A stretch of DNA of 64,000 nt. Source: Streptomyces sp. NBC_01197. Lineage in GTDB: Bacteria; Actinomycetota; Actinomycetes; Streptomycetales; Streptomycetaceae. Location of the stretch: assembly GCF_036010505.1 (NCBI RefSeq), contig NZ_CP108569.1:1986001-2050000 (forward strand), given 5' to 3'. The notes beneath the pieces are model-generated. The model made no database searches and was not told where the DNA came from. It saw only the letters and a program-made list of their open reading frames with translations. The position numbers and the translations under genes are program-made. Shown here piece by piece: positions 15,938-26,161 of the stretch (position 1 is the first letter of the stretch; each line of letters starts with the position of its first letter).

Positions 15938-17191
15938 CTACCGCACCTTGGCGCCATGCCTGCGGCGCAGGGCGAATACCAGGCCCCCGCCCAGTGCCAC
16001 CGCAGCCGCGCCCGCTCCCGTGATCAGCGGGGTGTTGCCGGCGCCTGTCGACGCCATGGTGCCGGTCGCGTCGCCGCCCGTCGTGGACGCGGCGCCCGTG
16101 GTGCCCGCGCCGCCGGTGGACTGGCCGTGGGTACCGCCCGACGTGCCCGTGGAGGCGGTGCTCGAACCGGCGGTCGTGCCCGCAGTCGAACTACCCGCCG
16201 AGGAGCCGCCGTTGGAGCCGCCCGCCGAAGCGGAACCGGATCCGGGACTCGTACCCGTACCCGTGCCCGAACCGGAGCCCGGCCCCGTGACGTCTATGAC
16301 GAGCTTCGCCTTGTCGTTGGCGGGGTTCTTGTCGAAGACCGGGTGGATGTCGTACGCCGAGGTGGCCTTGACCTCGCTCGACGTGTCCTTCGCGCCCTTC
16401 TCGATCTTCAGCACGAACTTGTACGCGTGGAGCGAGCCCACCTCGTATATGTGGTCGGCCGGCAGGCAGACGTACTTCCGCTTGCCGGGCGCGGAAGGCC
16501 CGCTCGGGCCGTCGATCGCGAACGGCTGGCAGTCCTTCGGGACCTCGACGGCCGTCGTGCCCTTGGGGATGTCGACCATCACCGCCGGCTGGTCGTCGCT
16601 GGTGTTGTTGTCGATCCAGCCCGGGCCGTCGTTGCGCAGGCCGGCGGTGACCGTGACCTGGTCGCCCGGCTTGCCCTTCGCGGTGTCACCGACCGCGGCG
16701 AGGTCGGCCGTGCTGTCCGCCGTGACGGCCAGCGACCGGTAGCTGAGGGCGGTCGACCCCGACGCCGGGTTGCCGCCTGCGGTGCCGGTGCCGTACTCCA
16801 CGTTCTCCATCAGCGCCTTCGGCAGCACCTTGAAGTTGATGGGCGCGGTGAAGTGCTCGCCGGGGTCGAGGACTTCGTCGAAGTGGCAGAGCGCCACGGA
16901 GACCTGGTCTCTGTCGGTGGAGTACGTACAGCCCGCGGCGTGCTCGGGGAAGGCCAGGCCACGCGTGATCCGCAGCCGCATCGTGACGCCGTCGGCGGGT
17001 GCGTTGCCCTGGTTGGTGAAGGTCAGGGAGTCCGTCCGGACCTCGCCCGGCTTCCACGGATCACTGGACAGCTCGGACACCACGAGGGCCGGGGCTGCCG
17101 CGTCATCGGCATGCGCCTGGACGGCCGGCGCGAGGGCTACGGCGAGCAGGGCCGCCGCCACGGCGGACACGGAGCTGATGCGGTGGCGCAA
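15938..17191 (-). CDS. Cell-surface protein with LPxTG-like sorting signal
   Basis: A 417-aa exported protein. The N-terminal signal peptide ends near VQAHADD. Two beta-sandwich repeats follow (about 35-150 and 165-310), resembling DUF11/CARDB-type surface domains (DSLTFTNQGNAPADGVTMRLRI is the first). A Gly/Ser/Thr-rich wall-spanning linker (about 310-375) leads to MASTG, a hydrophobic helix and RRRHGAK, the order of a sortase sorting signal; the motif is MASTG instead of LPxTG or LAxTG. It is probably anchored to peptidoglycan by a class E-type sortase. No sortase gene is in the window. It lies just upstream of the envelope cassette on the same strand. Confidence 0.8.
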   Translation of the reverse strand: MRHRISSVSAVAAALLAVALAPAVQAHADDAAAPALVVSELSSDPWKPGEVRTDSLTFTNQGNAPADGVTMRLRITRGLAFPEHAAGCTYSTDRDQVSVALCHFDEVLDPGEHFTAPINFKVLPKALMENVEYGTGTAGGNPASGSTALSYRSLAVTADSTADLAAVGDTAKGKPGDQVTVTAGLRNDGPGWIDNNTSDDQPAVMVDIPKGTTAVEVPKDCQPFAIDGPSGPSAPGKRKYVCLPADHIYEVGSLHAYKFVLKIEKGAKDTSSEVKATSAYDIHPVFDKNPANDKAKLVIDVTGPGSGSGTGTGTSPGSGSASAGGSNGGSSAGSSTAGTTAGSSTASTGTSGGTHGQSTGGAGTTGAASTTGGDATGTMASTGAGNTPLITGAGAAAVALGGGLVFALRRRHGAKVR

Positions 17192-17348
17192 AGTGATTCT
17201 CCAGCATGGGGTCGTGAACGCGTATCAGCCCTTTGATGCTCGAATGACGAGAGAGGTTGTCCGCATCCACCGGACCATCACCAATCCGGCACAACTCCAC
17301 CATCGCCCCGCGTGCACTCGCGCGGACCTCACACGGGCTCACACGTGC

Positions 17349-18170
17349 TCACACCGGGACGATCTCGATGCCGTCGGGCACCCCGTCGAGCGTGCGCACC
17401 ACCCCCGTGCTCACCTGGAGCGTCGTGAGGTGCGGGAAGGCGCTCAGTCATTCCAGGCCCGCCCCGGTCGTACCCGAGCCACAGCCTGGTCAGCCGCTCG
17501 GCGACGATCCCATCGAGCAGCTGGTCCGGTGTGAACATCCCGGAGATCAGCATCCGCGACCGTCCGCCCAGTCGGCGCAGCGTGCGGAGCTCCGACATGT
17601 CCGACACCGGGAAGTCGAGTCCGTCCTCGCCGAGATGGGCGATGATCTCGTCCGCGTAGATGTCGGTGTCATAGCGCCGCCAGTCACCCGCGAGCTGGGA
17701 TCGCACGGCCCAGGACGAGCGGTCCCGCATCCGGACCAGGTACCCGATCGCCCGGTCGTCGGCCACCGAGGTGGCGGTGACCGGCCCCGGCCGGACAGCG
17801 CCTGCTCGGCCGGGAGCGCGGGCTGCGGCGGCGCGGCGCCTGTGACGCCGAACTCCGCCTCCAGGCTGAGGTAGGCGGTGTCCAGCGGCCGGCTGTCCGG
17901 CGAGTGGGCCAGCTCGATCCCGAAGATGGTGAGGTGGTTAGGGCCCGCGATGATGTCCTGCGCGTACCGCTCCTCGAACGCGGCGTCCTCGCTGGTCCGA
18001 TCGGGGTAGCGCCGGGCGAGCGCGTCCAGCTGCTCACTCAGCAGGGCCAGTTGGCGTGCCTGGTGCCCAGCCGGACCGCCTGGAGATCGTCGATCTCGGC
18101 GGTCCGGGCGCCCGATACGGCGAGCGCGCGCCCCGTGTGAGGGACGCCGTACGCCCTCCGAACGGTTCAC
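17349..18170 (-). pseudogene. Decayed NACHT/leucine-rich STAND gene remnant
   Basis: Fragments of one protein lie in different frames. Reading the minus strand: [18 protein letters not shown] then QAVRLG (about 18135-18065); a frame change; [18 protein letters not shown] and [25 protein letters not shown] up to AEQALSGR (about 18045-17790), which in intact NACHT proteins directly precedes the Walker A loop; then, with no P-loop or NACHT core, leucine-rich tail segments [17 protein letters not shown] (17766-17455) and, in another frame, LSAFPHLTTLQV to EIVPV and TGA at 17349. A stop (GLE-stop-LSAF) also interrupts. At least two large internal deletions and several frameshifts mean that it cannot make the ATPase. 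Confidence 0.75.
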
Positions 18171-18200
18171 CGTGCGCCCACCGTTGGGGCTGGACCGGGC

Positions 18201-18959
18201 TTACGGACGGGGGCCGCCGGGGGCGCCCGTCCCACCCCCGCTGCCCGTACCGCCGGGCTCGTCCGTTCCGCGGGGAAGCACGGCCGAGAGCAGCCCGCCG
18301 TGCACCGGATACGCCCCCTCCCTGGGCAGCAGCGCGGCAGCGCCCGTCGCGTCACCGGCCAGGACCAGCGCATGGATTCGGTGGACCAGCGGGGTCGCAT
18401 CGGTGATCGAAACGGTCCACTCGTCGGCGTACCGGCGGACGGCGTCACCGGAGAGACCGAGCTGCAGTGAGCGGTACGGCTGCGGCCTGAGCCACAGATC
18501 GCGTTCCGGGTCCCACTGCACACGCGCCGGGGACTGCTTCAACTCCCGCTTCCAGGAGGCCTGATCGTCGTGGACGGACCGCTCGTACGAGGAGAGGCAG
18601 GCGTTCCGCAGCGCCCAGTCGAACCCCGACCTGCTGATCTCTACGGCCAGCACCGTCTCCTGGCCCTCCTTCGCCGCCCAGCCGCAGCGGTACATCATCC
18701 ACAGGAACGAGGGCTTGATCCAGGTCATCCGGTCGCGCTTCCAGACCGCGGGGAACCGGGCGTCGCGGGCGGCCGGCAGGCCGATGGACGGCGTGTACGC
18801 CTGGTAGACGGTGACCGTCGACTCGGTGTGCAGCGCGCGGATGCGGTGCTTCGGTTCGGTGGCGGGGTGTGTTTCGGCGGCGGGGTGCGTTTCGGTGGCC
18901 GGATGTGCGCCGGTGGCGGGCTGTACGTGGGTGCTGTGCCCGGTGATCTGTTCTGCCAT
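18201..18959 (-). CDS. DUF4291 domain protein
   Basis: About 252 aa. After a repetitive head, residues about 40-215 match the DUF4291 pattern: IRALHTESTVTVYQAY, MTWIKPSFLWMMYRCGW, GFDWALRNACLSSYE, RVQWDPERDLWLRPQPYRS and EWTVSITDATPLVHRI. The family is widespread but its activity is not known to me. The ATG at 18959 (MAEQITGH) is chosen; an upstream methionine at 18980 is possible, and neither has a clear ribosome site. The C-terminus is a Gly/Pro-rich tail. The head encodes a tandem hexapeptide of the form HPATET. It lies next to the NACHT remnant but appears intact. Confidence 0.8.
   Translation of the reverse strand: MAEQITGHSTHVQPATGAHPATETHPAAETHPATEPKHRIRALHTESTVTVYQAYTPSIGLPAARDARFPAVWKRDRMTWIKPSFLWMMYRCGWAAKEGQETVLAVEISRSGFDWALRNACLSSYERSVHDDQASWKRELKQSPARVQWDPERDLWLRPQPYRSLQLGLSGDAVRRYADEWTVSITDATPLVHRIHALVLAGDATGAAALLPREGAYPVHGGLLSAVLPRGTDEPGGTGSGGGTGAPGGPRP
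18855..18926. repeat. Four 18-bp tandem repeats in the DUF4291 gene
   Basis: Four in-phase 18-base units (18855-18872, 18873-18890, 18891-18908, 18909-18926) with consensus TTCGGTGGCGGGGTGTGT on the plus strand. The first two differ at two positions, the others at a few more. They encode repeats of HPATET/HPAAET near the protein's N-terminus. Unit number may vary between strains by slippage. Confidence 0.8.
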
Positions 18960-19038
18960 GCGGCAAGGGTGCGCCGTCATCGCCCGTGCGGGCCACCGGA
19001 ATTACGGCGGCCCGCACAGCTCACACGGAACGCCCGGA

Positions 19039-19070
19039 CATGGAACCTGGCCCGCATGGAACCTGGCCCG
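19039..19070. repeat. 16-bp tandem duplication
   Basis: CATGGAACCTGGCCCG occurs twice head to tail (19039-19054 and 19055-19070) in the gap between the DUF4291 gene and the end of pruA. No function is visible. Confidence 0.7.
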
Positions 19071-19079
19071 GACATGGAT

Positions 19080-19114
19080 CCGCCCCCTCGCGGCGGTGGA
19101 CCGGGAGGGGGCGG
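19080..19114 (-). terminator. Hairpin downstream of pruA
   Basis: CCGCCCCCTC (19080-19089) pairs perfectly with GAGGGGGCGG (19105-19114) around 15 bases, starting 21 bp after the pruA stop on the minus strand. There is no U-run, so it may act as an RNA-stabilising end or a GC-rich terminator. Confidence 0.6.
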
Positions 19115-19134
19115 CGTCTCGGGGCGGGCCGGGA

Positions 19135-20775
<1,641 letters not shown>

Positions 20776-20823
20776 GAGTGCCTTGTCTCCTTTATGTCTG
20801 AGGTGGGTGGTCAGCCGGGCAGG

Positions 20824-21750
20824 TCAGCCCTTGGTGAGCACGGAGCGGCCGAAGAACAGCAGGTTCGCCGGCTTCTCCGCGAGGCGGCGCATGAAATAGC
20901 CGTACCAGTCGGTGCCGTACGCCGTGTAGACGCGCATCCGGTGGCCCTCGGCCGCGAGCCGGATGTGCTCGTCGCTGCGGATGCCGTACAGCATCTGGAA
21001 CTCGTACTCGTTCAGTTTGCGCCCGGCCCTGCGGGCCAGCTCCTGGCCGACGGCGATCAGACGCGGGTCGTGGGACCCGATCATCGGGTAGCCCTCGCCG
21101 TCCATGAGGATCTTCAGGATCCGGACGTACGCCTTGTCGATCTCGGCCTTGGCCTGGTACGCGACGGAGGCGGGCTCCTTGTAGGCGCCCTTCACGATAC
21201 GGACCCGGCTGCCGGCCGCGGCGAGGCGGCGGGCGTCGTCCTCGGTGCGGAAGAGGTAGGCCTGAATGACACAGCCGGTCTGCGGGAAGTCCTTCCGCAG
21301 CTCCTCGTGGATGGCGAACATCGAGTCGAGCGTGGTGTGGTCCTCGGCATCAAGGGTAACCGTGGTGCCGATGGCGGCGGCGGCCTCGACGACCCGGCGG
21401 ACGTTGGCGAGCGCCAGCTCGTGGCCGCCCTCCAGGCCCTGTCCGAACATCGACAGCTTGACCGACATCTCGGCCTTCTCGCCCAGACCGAGGCCCTTGA
21501 GGCGCTCGACCAGCTCCAGATAGGCGTCGCGGGCGGCGGTGGCCTGCTCGGGGGTGGTGATGTCCTCACCCACCACGTCGAGGGTGACCTCAAGGCCCTT
21601 GCCGGCGGCGTCCTCGATGATCGGGACGACCTGCTCGACGGTCTCACCGGCGATGAAGCGGGCGACGACCTGCTTGGTGCCCGGCGCGGCCGAAATGAAC
21701 CGGCGCATCTTGTCACTTCGCGCCGCAGCGAGGATCACGGGAGCCAGCAC
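20824..21750 (-). CDS. putB: Proline dehydrogenase
   Basis: A 308-aa FAD-dependent monofunctional enzyme that oxidises L-proline to pyrroline-5-carboxylate. Hallmarks are VTLDVVGEDI, MSVKLSMFGQGL, VTLDAEDHTTLD, AYLFRTEDDARRL, RIVKGAYKEP and FQMLYGIRSDEH with YGTDWYGYFMRRLAEKP at the end, the TIM-barrel FAD and substrate residues. GTG at 21750 is chosen because GGAGGT stands 5 bases upstream; a longer frame to 21888 would cross the promoter. It is divergent from putR across about 190 bp holding a perfect 16-bp palindrome. Confidence 0.95.
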   Translation of the reverse strand: MLAPVILAAARSDKMRRFISAAPGTKQVVARFIAGETVEQVVPIIEDAAGKGLEVTLDVVGEDITTPEQATAARDAYLELVERLKGLGLGEKAEMSVKLSMFGQGLEGGHELALANVRRVVEAAAAIGTTVTLDAEDHTTLDSMFAIHEELRKDFPQTGCVIQAYLFRTEDDARRLAAAGSRVRIVKGAYKEPASVAYQAKAEIDKAYVRILKILMDGEGYPMIGSHDPRLIAVGQELARRAGRKLNEYEFQMLYGIRSDEHIRLAAEGHRMRVYTAYGTDWYGYFMRRLAEKPANLLFFGRSVLTKG

Positions 21751-21906
21751 GGAGCACCTCCAACCAAAAGTACGAACGAGGACCGTAGCGGTATGGGAGC
21801 GGCACGAACCGAATCGGGCCGGTACAGCACGGGGGACTACTCCGAAACTTAAGGACCGCCCCGATGTTCTGCCATCGACAGCTGTCACGCATCCGTGCCC
21901 TGGATC

Positions 21907-21922
21907 TCAGACATATGTCTGA
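21907..21922. promoter_or_regulatory. Perfect 16-bp palindrome, probable PutR operator
   Basis: TCAGACATATGTCTGA reads the same on both strands and lies 20 bases before the putR start and about 157 bases before putB. Its place between the regulator and the divergent proline genes makes it the best candidate for a PutR or other dimeric regulator site. Confidence 0.55.
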
Positions 21923-21942
21923 AGGGGTGGGAGAATGCCGGC

Positions 21943-23178
21943 GTGAAGGGTGACTACCAGGAACTGGCCGACGAGATCTCGGCGCTGCTCGGCGCCCCCG
22001 CGACCCTCGAGAACCGGGACTTCGGGCTGATCGCCTTCGGGGCGCACAACAGCGAGGACGACAGCGAGATGGACCCGGTCCGTACCCGCTCGATCCTCAC
22101 CCGGCGGTCCACCCCGGCCGTCCGTGCCTGGTTCGAGGACTTCGGCATCACCCGCGCCACCGGCCCGGTCCGCATCCCCGCCGCCCCGGAGGCCGGGGTC
22201 TACCGTGGCCGGATCTGTCTGCCCGTACGCCACAGGGGCACCGTGTACGGATATGTCTGGCTGCTGGACTCCGACCCCGGCCCCACGGACCGCCGACTGG
22301 CCGCGGCGATGGAGGTGACCGCGCGCATCGGCGACCTGCTGTTCGAGGAGGCGCAGGCGGGCGCCGGACTCTCGCGTGAATTCCGCGCGGTGCTCACCTC
22401 CGAAGGGGGCTGGCCACGCGACATGGCGGTGGCCGCGCTGGGTACGGCGCTGGGACCGGGCGCGGACGGGCTGCACGCCATGGTGTGTGTGGCGCCCTGG
22501 CCGGACGAGGATCCTCCGGTCCGCCCCGTCCCGGCCGCCGCCGCGCTGTGCACCCTGCCGGGCACGGGCCCGGACACCGGCCCCGAAAGCCCGGGATCCG
22601 GTACGGGCGGCCCCGGCACGGGCCCCGGGCCGGCCGACAGCGGGGGCGCGCCCACCGAGAAGGCTCCGTACGCGTACGCCCTGGCCGCGCTGATCAGAGT
22701 GCGCAGCGCGGGCACCCTCGACCCGGCGCTGAGTGCCGCTTCACGCCTCGCTGAGCTGGCGGGGGCCGGGGCCACGGCGGGTGTGGCACCGGCCCGGCAC
22801 GGTCTGACCGGGTTGTCGGTGTCCTGGCGGGAGTGCGCGGCAGCGGCCCGCGCCGCGGCGGCCGAGCCACGGTTCGGCCCGGTCGCGGAGTGGGCATCGA
22901 TCGGTCCGTACCGCCTGCTGACCGCGCTCCCCCGGGGGCTCGCGCGCGACACGGTGGTGCGGGACCTCACGGCGCCGGCCCATGCCGAACTGGCCCACAC
23001 CGCCGAGGTGTTCCTCGACTGCGCGGGCCAGGCCGGGCGTACCGCGTCGGTGCTCGGGATCCACCGCCAGACCCTCTACTACCGCCTCTCCCGTATCGAG
23101 CAGCTGACCGGCCTCGATCTGGACGAGGGCGAGGACCGGCTGCTGCTGCACATGGCGCTGAAGGGGGCGCGGCTGTAG
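21943..23178 (+). CDS. putR: PucR-family proline utilisation regulator
   Basis: About 411 aa. Residues 1-150 form a GAF-like sensing region ([21 protein letters not shown], then [15 protein letters not shown]). The C-terminal helix-turn-helix of PucR/CdaR regulators is clear: [19 protein letters not shown], then [14 protein letters not shown] and [10 protein letters not shown]. PucR-type PutR proteins activate proline catabolism genes in actinobacteria; its divergent position to putB-pruA supports this. A Pro/Gly-rich insertion (about 215-250) separates the domains. GTG at 21943 is chosen, with weak GGGAG upstream; the earlier ATG at 21895 would cover the palindrome. Confidence 0.88.
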   Translation: MKGDYQELADEISALLGAPATLENRDFGLIAFGAHNSEDDSEMDPVRTRSILTRRSTPAVRAWFEDFGITRATGPVRIPAAPEAGVYRGRICLPVRHRGTVYGYVWLLDSDPGPTDRRLAAAMEVTARIGDLLFEEAQAGAGLSREFRAVLTSEGGWPRDMAVAALGTALGPGADGLHAMVCVAPWPDEDPPVRPVPAAAALCTLPGTGPDTGPESPGSGTGGPGTGPGPADSGGAPTEKAPYAYALAALIRVRSAGTLDPALSAASRLAELAGAGATAGVAPARHGLTGLSVSWRECAAAARAAAAEPRFGPVAEWASIGPYRLLTALPRGLARDTVVRDLTAPAHAELAHTAEVFLDCAGQAGRTASVLGIHRQTLYYRLSRIEQLTGLDLDEGEDRLLLHMALKGARL

Positions 23179-23210
23179 CGGCTCCGGCTACATCAGTTGT
23201 AGCGGCTCAG

Positions 23211-24116
23211 TCAGGCGGGCGCGTAGCCGCGGGTGTGGAGGACCTGCTGGACGACATCGGCGAAGGCGCGGGACGCGGAACTCCGGTAGGCGCTCTCGCG
23301 CCGGAGGAGGGCGACGGTGCGCTGCGGAAGAGGCGGATCGAGAGGCACCGGACGCAGGTGCGGGTGGTCGTGGGTGATGGCGTCAGGCAGGACGGTGGCC
23401 AGCGGGGTGCGCCGGACGATCTCGGTGAGCGCCTGAATGGAGTTGGCCTCCACCATGATGCGGGGGCTGACCCGCTCCTGGGCGAAGTAGGCGTCGATGT
23501 GGCCGCGGGTGGCGAAGTCGCCGCTGAGCAGCGCGAGATGACACTCGGCGAGGTCCCTGACCGGCAGCGGCCGTCCGTGGCCGGCGTCGGCCCGGTCCGC
23601 GCCGATGACGAGGCTGAGGGTCTCGGTGAACAGGGCTGACGCGGCGATTCCGGGCAGGTGGGGTCCGTCGAAGGCGATACCGAGGTCGAGGCCGTCGGCG
23701 AGGAGGGCTGACTCGATGTGATCCTGCGTCATCTCCCTGACTTCCAGGGCGATACCGGGATGGCGGGTGTGCAGCTCGGCGATCAGGGGCCCGATCAGAT
23801 AGGCGGTGAAGGTCGGGGTCACCGCCAGCCGCAGAGTGCCCCGGGAGAGGTCCTGGACATCGGCGACAGCGCGTTCGGCGGCTGCCAGGTCGCGCAGCGC
23901 CCGGCGGGCGTAGTGCTCGTACGCCTCGCCGGCGTCGGTGAGGCGCACGGAGCGGCCGGTACGGTCCAGCAGCTGCGCCCCCACACCACGCTCCAGCTGT
24001 TTGATCTGCTGGGACAGGGTGGGCTGGGAGATCCGCAGGTCTTCGGCGGCGCGGGTGAAGCTGCCGTGCTCGGCCACTGCGAGCAGATAGCGCAGATGAC
24101 GCAGTTCCAGGGCCAT
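23211..24116 (-). CDS. cynR: LysR-family regulator of the cyanate operon
   Basis: A 301-aa LysR-type activator: helix-turn-helix at residues 5-60 (LRHLRYLLAVAEHGSFTRAA, SQPTLSQQIKQLE) and a periplasmic-binding-like effector domain (about 90-295). It is divergent from cynT-cynS, as CynR is in E. coli, and the sequence is typical of CynR/CatR-size members. No ribosome site precedes the ATG; a TATAGT hexamer lies 6 bases upstream, suggesting a leaderless message. Effector specificity (cyanate or azide) is inferred from context. Confidence 0.85.
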   Translation of the reverse strand: MALELRHLRYLLAVAEHGSFTRAAEDLRISQPTLSQQIKQLERGVGAQLLDRTGRSVRLTDAGEAYEHYARRALRDLAAAERAVADVQDLSRGTLRLAVTPTFTAYLIGPLIAELHTRHPGIALEVREMTQDHIESALLADGLDLGIAFDGPHLPGIAASALFTETLSLVIGADRADAGHGRPLPVRDLAECHLALLSGDFATRGHIDAYFAQERVSPRIMVEANSIQALTEIVRRTPLATVLPDAITHDHPHLRPVPLDPPLPQRTVALLRRESAYRSSASRAFADVVQQVLHTRGYAPA

Positions 24117-24122
24117 GGTTCA

Positions 24123-24174
24123 ACTATAGATGACAACAATAGACCTTATGAATATTACGTCTTGGACGCTATAG
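24123..24174. promoter_or_regulatory. Divergent cynR/cynT control region
   Basis: An AT-rich island in GC-rich sequence. Minus-strand TATAGT (24128-24123) is a -10 for cynR, 6 bases from its ATG. CTATAG occurs at 24124-24129 and 24169-24174, and related CAATAG/CTTATG elements lie between, as expected for a LysR recognition and activation site. The cynT start is about 110 bp to the right, leaving room for its promoter. Confidence 0.5.
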
Positions 24175-24282
24175 CCCCAGGTCGTGCACAGTGGATCCAG
24201 TCGGCCAGCGGTTCCGGTCAGCCCACGGGCCCGGCATGCATCGCCTCCGCATCCACCAAATCCTCCACCGAAGGGAGTGGCC

Positions 24283-24897
24283 ATGCCCGACCTCACTGAG
24301 GGAGTACGGCGCTTCAAGCGGGACCTCTTTCCCCCCAGGGCGGAGCTCTTCGCCCACCTCGCGGGCCACCACCGGCCCACGACGCTGTTCATCGGCTGCT
24401 CCGACGCCCGTGTCGTGCCGGAGCTGATCTGCGCCAGCGAACCCGGTGAGCTGTTCGTGATCCGCACCGCCGGCAACCTCGTCCCCGCCCACACCCAGGG
24501 CCGCGCCGACGGGATCGCGGCGAGCATCGAGTACGCCGTCGCGGTGCTCGGCGTGTCCGGGATCGTGGTCTGCGGGCACTCCGCCTGCGGCGCGATGACC
24601 GCCCTGGCCGAGGGCCACGACCTGACCGGCACCCCCGAGGTCGCCGGCTGGCTGCGGCAGGCGGACACCATCCGGGCCGAGAGCGTTACCACGGCCGGGA
24701 CCGGGGCGGGCGCCGTTGACGCGCTCGTACGCCGGAACGTGCTCGCCCAGCTGGCCAGCCTGGCCACCCACCCCTCGGTGGCCCGCGCCCTCGCCGCCCG
24801 CACCGTCGCCCTGCACGGCTGGGTCTTCGACATCGCCACGGGCACCGTCGAAGAACTCGACCCCGCGACCGGCCGCGGCACCGCTCTCACCGCCTGA
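24283..24897 (+). CDS. cynT: Beta-carbonic anhydrase of the cyanate operon
   Basis: A 204-aa beta-class carbonic anhydrase, supplying bicarbonate for cyanase. Zinc and catalytic residues are Cys39 and Asp41 ([12 protein letters not shown]) and His99 and Cys102 (CGHSACGAM). The ATG at 24283 is preceded by AAGGGAG at 7 bases; a longer frame starting at 24184 reads through a proline-rich, non-conserved stretch. It is divergent from cynR and 112 bp upstream of cynS, a gap in which I saw nothing else. Confidence 0.92.
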   Translation: MPDLTEGVRRFKRDLFPPRAELFAHLAGHHRPTTLFIGCSDARVVPELICASEPGELFVIRTAGNLVPAHTQGRADGIAASIEYAVAVLGVSGIVVCGHSACGAMTALAEGHDLTGTPEVAGWLRQADTIRAESVTTAGTGAGAVDALVRRNVLAQLASLATHPSVARALAARTVALHGWVFDIATGTVEELDPATGRGTALTA

Positions 24898-25009
24898 CCT
24901 GCGCCCCCGCCCCCTGGCCCCCGCCGCAACGAGGCGCCCGGGATCCACCCGCCCGAGAACCGCCGCACCCGCACCCGCGGGAAGCAGCTCACCGAAAGGA
25001 AACCAGCTC

Positions 25010-25480
25010 ATGGTGCACGCACAGCTGGACCCCACCGCCCGTCAGGCCCTGGCCGTCGCAGCCGTCGAGGCCAAGACCCGCATGGACCTGTCCTGGCAGC
25101 AGATCGCCGACGCCGCCGGACTTTCGCCCGCCTTCACCACCGCCGCCGTCCTCGGCCAGCACGCCCTGCCGGCCGAAGCCGCGCAGGCCGTCGCCGGTCT
25201 CCTCGGCCTGGACGAGGAAGCGGTGATGCTGCTGCAGACGATCCCCACCCGCGGTTCGATTCCCGGCGGCGCGCCGACCGACCCGACGATCTACCGCTTC
25301 CACGAGATGCTCCAGGTCTACGGCACCACGCTCAAGGCCCTGATCCACGAGCAGTTCGGCGACGGCATCATCAGCGCGATCAACTTCCGGCTCGATGTGC
25401 GGAAGGTCGCCGACCCGGAGGGCGGCGAGCGCGCCGTCATCACCCTGGACGGCAAGTACCTGCCCACCAGGCCCTTCTGA
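25010..25480 (+). CDS. cynS: Cyanate hydratase (cyanase)
   Basis: A 156-aa cyanase, the same length as the E. coli enzyme, decomposing cyanate with bicarbonate to ammonia and carbon dioxide. The catalytic triad falls at the E. coli positions: Arg96, Glu99 (YRFHEML) and Ser122 ([10 protein letters not shown]). The N-terminal helix-turn-helix-like bundle ([16 protein letters not shown]) is typical. ATG at 25010 has AAAGGAAA about 8 bases upstream. It is the second gene of cynT-cynS-deaminase. Confidence 0.96.
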   Translation: MVHAQLDPTARQALAVAAVEAKTRMDLSWQQIADAAGLSPAFTTAAVLGQHALPAEAAQAVAGLLGLDEEAVMLLQTIPTRGSIPGGAPTDPTIYRFHEMLQVYGTTLKALIHEQFGDGIISAINFRLDVRKVADPEGGERAVITLDGKYLPTRPF

Positions 25481-25552
25481 CCCGCAGGCCCCGCTCCCCT
25501 CCCCCGTACCCCGGTTTCCACACCCGCCGTTTCACACCCTGGAGGAACCCTC

Positions 25553-26053
25553 ATGGACTTCGCGCAGCGCACCATCGACCTCGCCCGGCAGAACGTCGCC
25601 GACGGCGGCCGGCCGTTCGCGACCGTCATCGTCAAGGACGGCGAAATCCTCGCCGAGAGCGCCAACAAGGTCGCCCAGACCAACGACCCGACGGCACACG
25701 CCGAGGTCCTCGCCATCCGCGACGCGTGCGTGAAGCTGGGCACCGAGCACCTGGCCGGCACCACCATCTACGTCCTGGCGCACCCCTGCCCGATGTGCCT
25801 CGGGGCGCTGTACTACTGCTCCCCGGACGAGGTCGTCTTCCTGACCACCCGTGACGCCTACGAGCCGCACTACGTGGACGACCGCAAGTACTTCGAACTC
25901 GACACCTTCTACGGTGAGTTCGCCAAGGACTACACCGAGCGGCGGCTGCCCATGCGCCACCATGCGCATGACGGCGCGGTGGACGTCTACCGGTTCTGGC
26001 AGGAGCTGAACGGCGGCGAGCGCCGCGTGCCCGGGGCCCCCACCGCAAGCTGA
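25553..26053 (+). CDS. Nucleoside/guanine deaminase-like enzyme in the cyanate operon
   Basis: A 166-aa zinc deaminase of the CDA fold: His49 and Glu51 (TAHAEVLA) and Cys79 with Cys82 (PCPMCLGAL) form the zinc site. The C-terminal part (YVDDRKYFELDTFYGEF, RHHAHDGAVDVYRFW) is like GuaD-type guanine deaminases rather than tRNA-specific TadA. GGAGG lies 8 bases before the ATG, and the gap to cynS is only 72 bp, so it is probably co-transcribed. It would release ammonia from a purine or pyrimidine; the link to cyanate is not obvious. Confidence 0.88.
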   Translation: MDFAQRTIDLARQNVADGGRPFATVIVKDGEILAESANKVAQTNDPTAHAEVLAIRDACVKLGTEHLAGTTIYVLAHPCPMCLGALYYCSPDEVVFLTTRDAYEPHYVDDRKYFELDTFYGEFAKDYTERRLPMRHHAHDGAVDVYRFWQELNGGERRVPGAPTAS

Positions 26054-26071
26054 CGCCCCGGTAACCGGAAG

Positions 26072-26101
26072 GGGTGGCGGGGCAGGCCCTGCCCGCCACC
26101 C
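26072..26101. terminator. Bidirectional hairpin between deaminase and tetR
   Basis: GGGTGGCGGG (26072-26081) pairs perfectly with CCCGCCACCC (26092-26101), with further pairing possible inside the 10-base loop (GCAGG/CCTG). It lies between two convergent genes. Confidence 0.75.
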
Positions 26102-26161
26102 GGGGCAGCAGCCGAGCAGACGGGAACAGTCCGCTCGCGGCGCCTTCGGGCAGCCTGGTCG

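Noticed and set aside
18855..18926. CRISPR-like array
   Set aside because: The repeats are abutting 18-mers without spacers and lie inside a coding region; the repeats at 37609 and 62861 likewise lack spacers.
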